Below, piece by piece: positions 6,761 to 9,468 of a DNA stretch of 9,468 nucleotides. The DNA is taken from assembly GCA_018969565.1 (NCBI GenBank), contig JAGWYC010000065.1, forward strand, positions 1-9,468, in the 5' to 3' direction. The notes beneath the pieces were generated by a model. That model saw nothing but the letters and a program-made list of their open reading frames with translations, was not told where the DNA came from and searched no databases. Positions within the stretch are counted from its first letter, which is position 1; each line of letters starts with the position of its first letter. Both the position numbers and the translations under genes were made by a program. The stretch is from Bacteroidota bacterium. GTDB taxonomy: Bacteria; Bacteroidota; Bacteroidia; NS11-12g; UBA955.

Positions 6761-9202
6761 ATGGAACGCGCCACCCTTTTTGCCGAAGTCCTGCTGCCCT
6801 TGTCTCTGGACAAAACCTACACCTACCGCATCCCGGAGGAGCTTAACGAAGAAGCGGTGCCCGGAAAACGTGTGGTGGTGCAATTCGGAAAGCGTAAAAT
6901 TTACGCGGGTATCATCCAGAAACTCGGCGACAAACCTCCGGTGGGATACGAGGCGCGTTATATTCTTCACATTCTGGACGATACGCCCTTGCTGGATGAA
7001 CACGATTTGCGCTTCTGGGAATGGCTGGCTGCTTATTATATGGGCAACCCCGGAGATATCATGGCGCTTGCGCTGCCCGCGGCCCTTAGACTGCAAAGCG
7101 AGAGCATCATTGTACTGCACCCGGAAACCCGCACGGATGAACTTCCTGAACTGTCTGAAGAAGAACATCGCATCATAGACCTTCTGTTGAAGCACCCGTA
7201 TCTGGTGCTGGACAAGTTGCCGGAGCTGGCAGAAATTAAAAATCCGCTGAAATTCATTAAAAGCCTGTATGAGCGAGGGCTCATTCTGATCAAAGAAGAC
7301 ATTTCCGAGCATTATACACCCAAAACGACCACCATGCTCAGACTCGCCGATTCCTGGCAGGATGAAGTCTTCGCCAAAGAAACGCTTGACGCGCTGGAAC
7401 GAAGGGCACCCAAACAAAGTGACATCATCCTGAGCCTGCTGGGAAGCGCCGGACAGCCTCAGGAAAAACAGAGCTGGATGAAGGCGCACGGACTTTCTGA
7501 GCCGGCCTTGAAAACCCTGGCGGAAAAAGGGCTCGTCATTCTATACAAAGAGCAGATTTCAAGGCTGAAACTGAGCGCTGTTCAGGGTAATAACGAAACA
7601 ACTTCTCCTGAAATAAGCCATGCGGTCGAACACTTGAATCAACTGCTTCAACAGCAGCAGGTAGCCTTGTTACACGGTCCGAAAGGAAGCGGAAAAACCT
7701 CGACCACCATGGCCTTATGTCAGCAGATCCTGAATGAAGGCAGGCAGGTACTCATCTTGCAACCGGAGGCAGCCCTCACGCAACAATATATTGCCCGCTG
7801 GGAAGCCCGTTTCGGGAAAGATTTGCTGGTATGGCATGGGAAATATAGCCACGCTGAACGCTATGAACTCTGGGAAAAGGTACGTCAAGGTGGCCCCTGC
7901 GTAGTCTTGGGTTCCAGAGGCGCCATCTTCCTTCCCTTCAGAAATACTGGGCTGTTTGTGGTGGATGAAGAACATGACAGCAGCTATAAACAGATTGACC
8001 GCAGACCTTATATCCATGCGCGGGATGCCCTGATCATGCTGGCCCATCAGCGCAAATGCCCCTGCTTGCTGGTCAGTGCCACGCCCTCGGCAGAAGTTTG
8101 GTATCAGACCCAGGAAGGCCGATACGCGCGCATGGAAGCACCGTTCAGCGAACAAGTTCCACAGGTCAAGGTTCACCTGGTGGATACCGGAACCCTGCGC
8201 CGTAACAATGAAATGCAGGGCATCTTCAGTCCGCACGCCGTGAAAGAAATCTACGATTGTCTGGAAGCCGGCAACCAGGTGATTGTCTATCACAACCGCA
8301 AGGGATTTGTGCCCTGGATACGCTGTGAATCCTGCAACTGGAGGCCCCGATGCGTGCAATGCGACGTAACCCTCACCTATTACAAGTCCAGCAGCCGCAA
8401 CCTGTGTAACTACTGTGGGCATCAGGAAGTTCCGCAGCGCCTCTGCCCTGCCTGTGGCAGCAATAAAATCAGCATGCAGGGTTACGGCACCGAGCGCATT
8501 GCCGAAGAACTGAACATATTGTTCCCGGAGGCCCATATTTCCAGACTGGATCAGGAAACAGCACGCAGCCGAAAGGAAATGCAGCGCATCGTGGATGGAT
8601 TCGTGGAACAAAAAACGGACATCCTTGTGGGGTCGCATTTTCTAACCCGCGGCATGGAACTGGGTGAAGTAGGCATCAGCATCATCCCCGATGCAGACCA
8701 GGCCATGTATCTGCCCGATTTCAGGGCCCATGAACGCGCCTACCAGCAGTTTGTACAGGTTTTGGCCCATACCGGCAGTAAAGGTATCGGGATTCTGCAA
8801 TCCTATCAGGTGGGACATCCGCTGTTCGCCGATGTGGTGAAAGGCGATGCCGCTTCATTTTACGACCGAGAACTACCCATGCGTCGCAATTTTCTGTTTC
8901 CGCCTTATACCAGGATGATAAGGCTGGAGTTCAGGCATAAGGATGCCCAAGTTTCTTTGCAGGCTGCAGAAAGCTTCATTAAAACTTTTCCTGCGGGGAA
9001 AGAAGTGGCAGTGAATGGCCCGGTGAAGCCGCATATTTCCCGCATACGCAACCAGTTCATTCAGCAGGTGGTGCTGCGCATTCCGAGAAATCATCCCCAT
9101 CCGGCACAAGTTAAAGAACAGATACGCGCCGTGGTTCGCGGGCTGTTGGGACAAAGCACTTATAAACGATTACAGTGTTCGGCAGATGTAGATCCTCAGT
9201 AA
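6761..9202 (+). CDS. priA: Primosomal protein N' (PriA), with degenerate helicase motif VI
   Basis: An 813-residue PriA, the SF2 protein that recognises stalled or repaired forks and reloads the replisome. The N-terminal 3'-DNA-binding domain (about 1-110) is followed by a winged-helix region and the helicase lobes. Motifs seen: Walker A HGPKGSGKT with Lys312, DEEH at 402-405 followed by DSSYKQ, and SATP at 439-442. Eight zinc cysteines sit at 522, 525, 531, 534, 549, 552, 562 and 565, followed by GYGTERIAEEL. The C-terminal domain has PPYTRMIRLEF and a VNGPVKPHISRIRNQ block. Motif V reads GSHFLTRGMEL (624-634) instead of GTQM(I/V)(A/T)KGxDF. Motif VI reads QVLAHTGS (666-673) instead of QV(A/S)GRAGR, so both arginines are gone with no frameshift. 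Fork binding and replisome loading may remain while helicase activity is reduced (inference). No TAnnTTTG box is visible between the dnaN terminator and ATG 6761, so its promoter is unassigned. Confidence 0.93.
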   Translation: MERATLFAEVLLPLSLDKTYTYRIPEELNEEAVPGKRVVVQFGKRKIYAGIIQKLGDKPPVGYEARYILHILDDTPLLDEHDLRFWEWLAAYYMGNPGDIMALALPAALRLQSESIIVLHPETRTDELPELSEEEHRIIDLLLKHPYLVLDKLPELAEIKNPLKFIKSLYERGLILIKEDISEHYTPKTTTMLRLADSWQDEVFAKETLDALERRAPKQSDIILSLLGSAGQPQEKQSWMKAHGLSEPALKTLAEKGLVILYKEQISRLKLSAVQGNNETTSPEISHAVEHLNQLLQQQQVALLHGPKGSGKTSTTMALCQQILNEGRQVLILQPEAALTQQYIARWEARFGKDLLVWHGKYSHAERYELWEKVRQGGPCVVLGSRGAIFLPFRNTGLFVVDEEHDSSYKQIDRRPYIHARDALIMLAHQRKCPCLLVSATPSAEVWYQTQEGRYARMEAPFSEQVPQVKVHLVDTGTLRRNNEMQGIFSPHAVKEIYDCLEAGNQVIVYHNRKGFVPWIRCESCNWRPRCVQCDVTLTYYKSSSRNLCNYCGHQEVPQRLCPACGSNKISMQGYGTERIAEELNILFPEAHISRLDQETARSRKEMQRIVDGFVEQKTDILVGSHFLTRGMELGEVGISIIPDADQAMYLPDFRAHERAYQQFVQVLAHTGSKGIGILQSYQVGHPLFADVVKGDAASFYDRELPMRRNFLFPPYTRMIRLEFRHKDAQVSLQAAESFIKTFPAGKEVAVNGPVKPHISRIRNQFIQQVVLRIPRNHPHPAQVKEQIRAVVRGLLGQSTYKRLQCSADVDPQ

Positions 9203-9207
9203 GTTTG
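9200..9207 (+). promoter_or_regulatory. TAnnTTTG box overlapping the priA stop codon
   Basis: TAAGTTTG matches TAnnTTTG fully. Its first three bases are the TAA stop of priA, and the GTG of the hydrolase begins five bases after it. If it works as a -7 box, transcription would start at or very near the GTG, giving a leaderless or almost leaderless mRNA. No convincing -33 TTTG lies upstream, so chance is possible. Confidence 0.3.
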
Positions 9208-9211
9208 CAGC

Positions 9212-9468
9212 GTGATCAGTCATCTGAATCTGGAAATACCCGGCGCTGAGGGAAGACCTGTTGTTGCCGATTTATACCTGCCTGAAGGAAAGGATGCTTT
9301 TCCGCTGGTAATCTTCTGCCACGGCTTTAAAGGATTTAAAAGCTGGGGATTCTATGAATATATGCCGGAGGCCTTTTGTGAGGAAGGACTTGCGTTCCTG
9401 CGCTTCAACTTCTCACACAACGGCACGAGTGCTCAGATTCCTGATGCTTTTGTGGAGCCGGAAGCCTT
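9212..9468 (+). CDS. Alpha/beta hydrolase, N-terminal part (runs off the window)
   Basis: Eighty-five codons of an alpha/beta hydrolase are visible, and the gene continues beyond the window. The reading starts at GTG 9212, in the same frame as priA and nine bases after its stop; no ATG is available near the N-terminus. Features seen: a first strand region with VVADLYLP, then the oxyanion-hole segment VIFCHGFKGFKSWGF (33-47) with the His-Gly pair at 37-38, and LRFNFSHNGTS (63-73), the strand and turn that follow the first helix in serine aminopeptidase S33/dienelactone-hydrolase-like proteins. The nucleophile elbow GxSxG and the catalytic Asp and His would lie downstream and cannot be checked. 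The visible N-terminus has no signal peptide, so a cytoplasmic esterase or peptidase is likely. The substrate is unknown. It is either co-transcribed with priA or driven by the box at 9200. Confidence 0.8.
   Translation, partial: MISHLNLEIPGAEGRPVVADLYLPEGKDAFPLVIFCHGFKGFKSWGFYEYMPEAFCEEGLAFLRFNFSHNGTSAQIPDAFVEPEA

Noticed and set aside
6740..7489. Open frame on the - strand (249 codons) over the priA 5' region
   Set aside because: It is antisense to the conserved PriA N-terminal domain, and its 3' end runs into the dnaN terminator. No protein family is recognisable.
7715..8638. Long open frame on the - strand (about 307 codons) within priA
   Set aside because: It lies fully inside the well-conserved priA helicase and zinc regions, and its translation shows no recognisable domain. 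It is a shadow of the codon bias of the + strand gene.

Overview
The window looks like ordinary chromosomal DNA from a member of the Bacteroidota. Every gene is on the + strand and packing is dense. Almost no start codon has a Shine-Dalgarno sequence. Several starts sit 5-25 bases downstream of a TAnnTTTG box, the -7 element of the Bacteroidota housekeeping sigma factor. The protein sequences (GcvP, cysteine desulfurase, DivIC/FtsB, beta clamp) also read as Bacteroidota. Order or genus cannot be resolved from the sequence alone. There is no mobile element, CRISPR array, rRNA or tRNA.

Layout. (1) 1-1902: the C-terminal end of glycine dehydrogenase (gcvP, cut by the window edge), overlapped by a polytopic GT39/GT-C-like membrane protein. 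(2) 1934-2497: elongation factor P with its own promoter and a strong intrinsic terminator at 2517-2543. (3) 2607-5110: a probable three-gene operon with its own promoter: agmatinase/arginase-family ureohydrolase, class V cysteine desulfurase (start and stop overlap as TAATG), and a 6-pyruvoyl-tetrahydropterin synthase/QueD-family enzyme. (4) 5179-5475: a DivIC/FtsB-type septum protein. (5) 5569-6690: dnaN, the replicative sliding clamp, closed by a terminator at 6712-6741. (6) 6761-9202: priA, the replication restart protein. (7) 9212 to the window end: the N-terminal part of an alpha/beta hydrolase starting with GTG, nine bases after priA.

The functions are housekeeping: glycine cleavage, translation of polyproline stretches (EF-P), polyamine/guanidino metabolism, sulfur mobilisation, pterin or queuosine chemistry, cell division, and replication and its restart. 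I did not find a new multi-gene system. Two things merit a second look. The PriA homologue keeps its Walker A, DEEH, SATP and eight zinc cysteines but has lost both motif VI arginines, and its motif V is altered. The EF-P homologue has asparagine at the loop-tip position normally held by the modified lysine or arginine. Smaller points are the CxxxxxHGH spacing in the pterin synthase and the recurring TAnnTTTGCG promoter box, one copy of which overlaps the priA stop codon.
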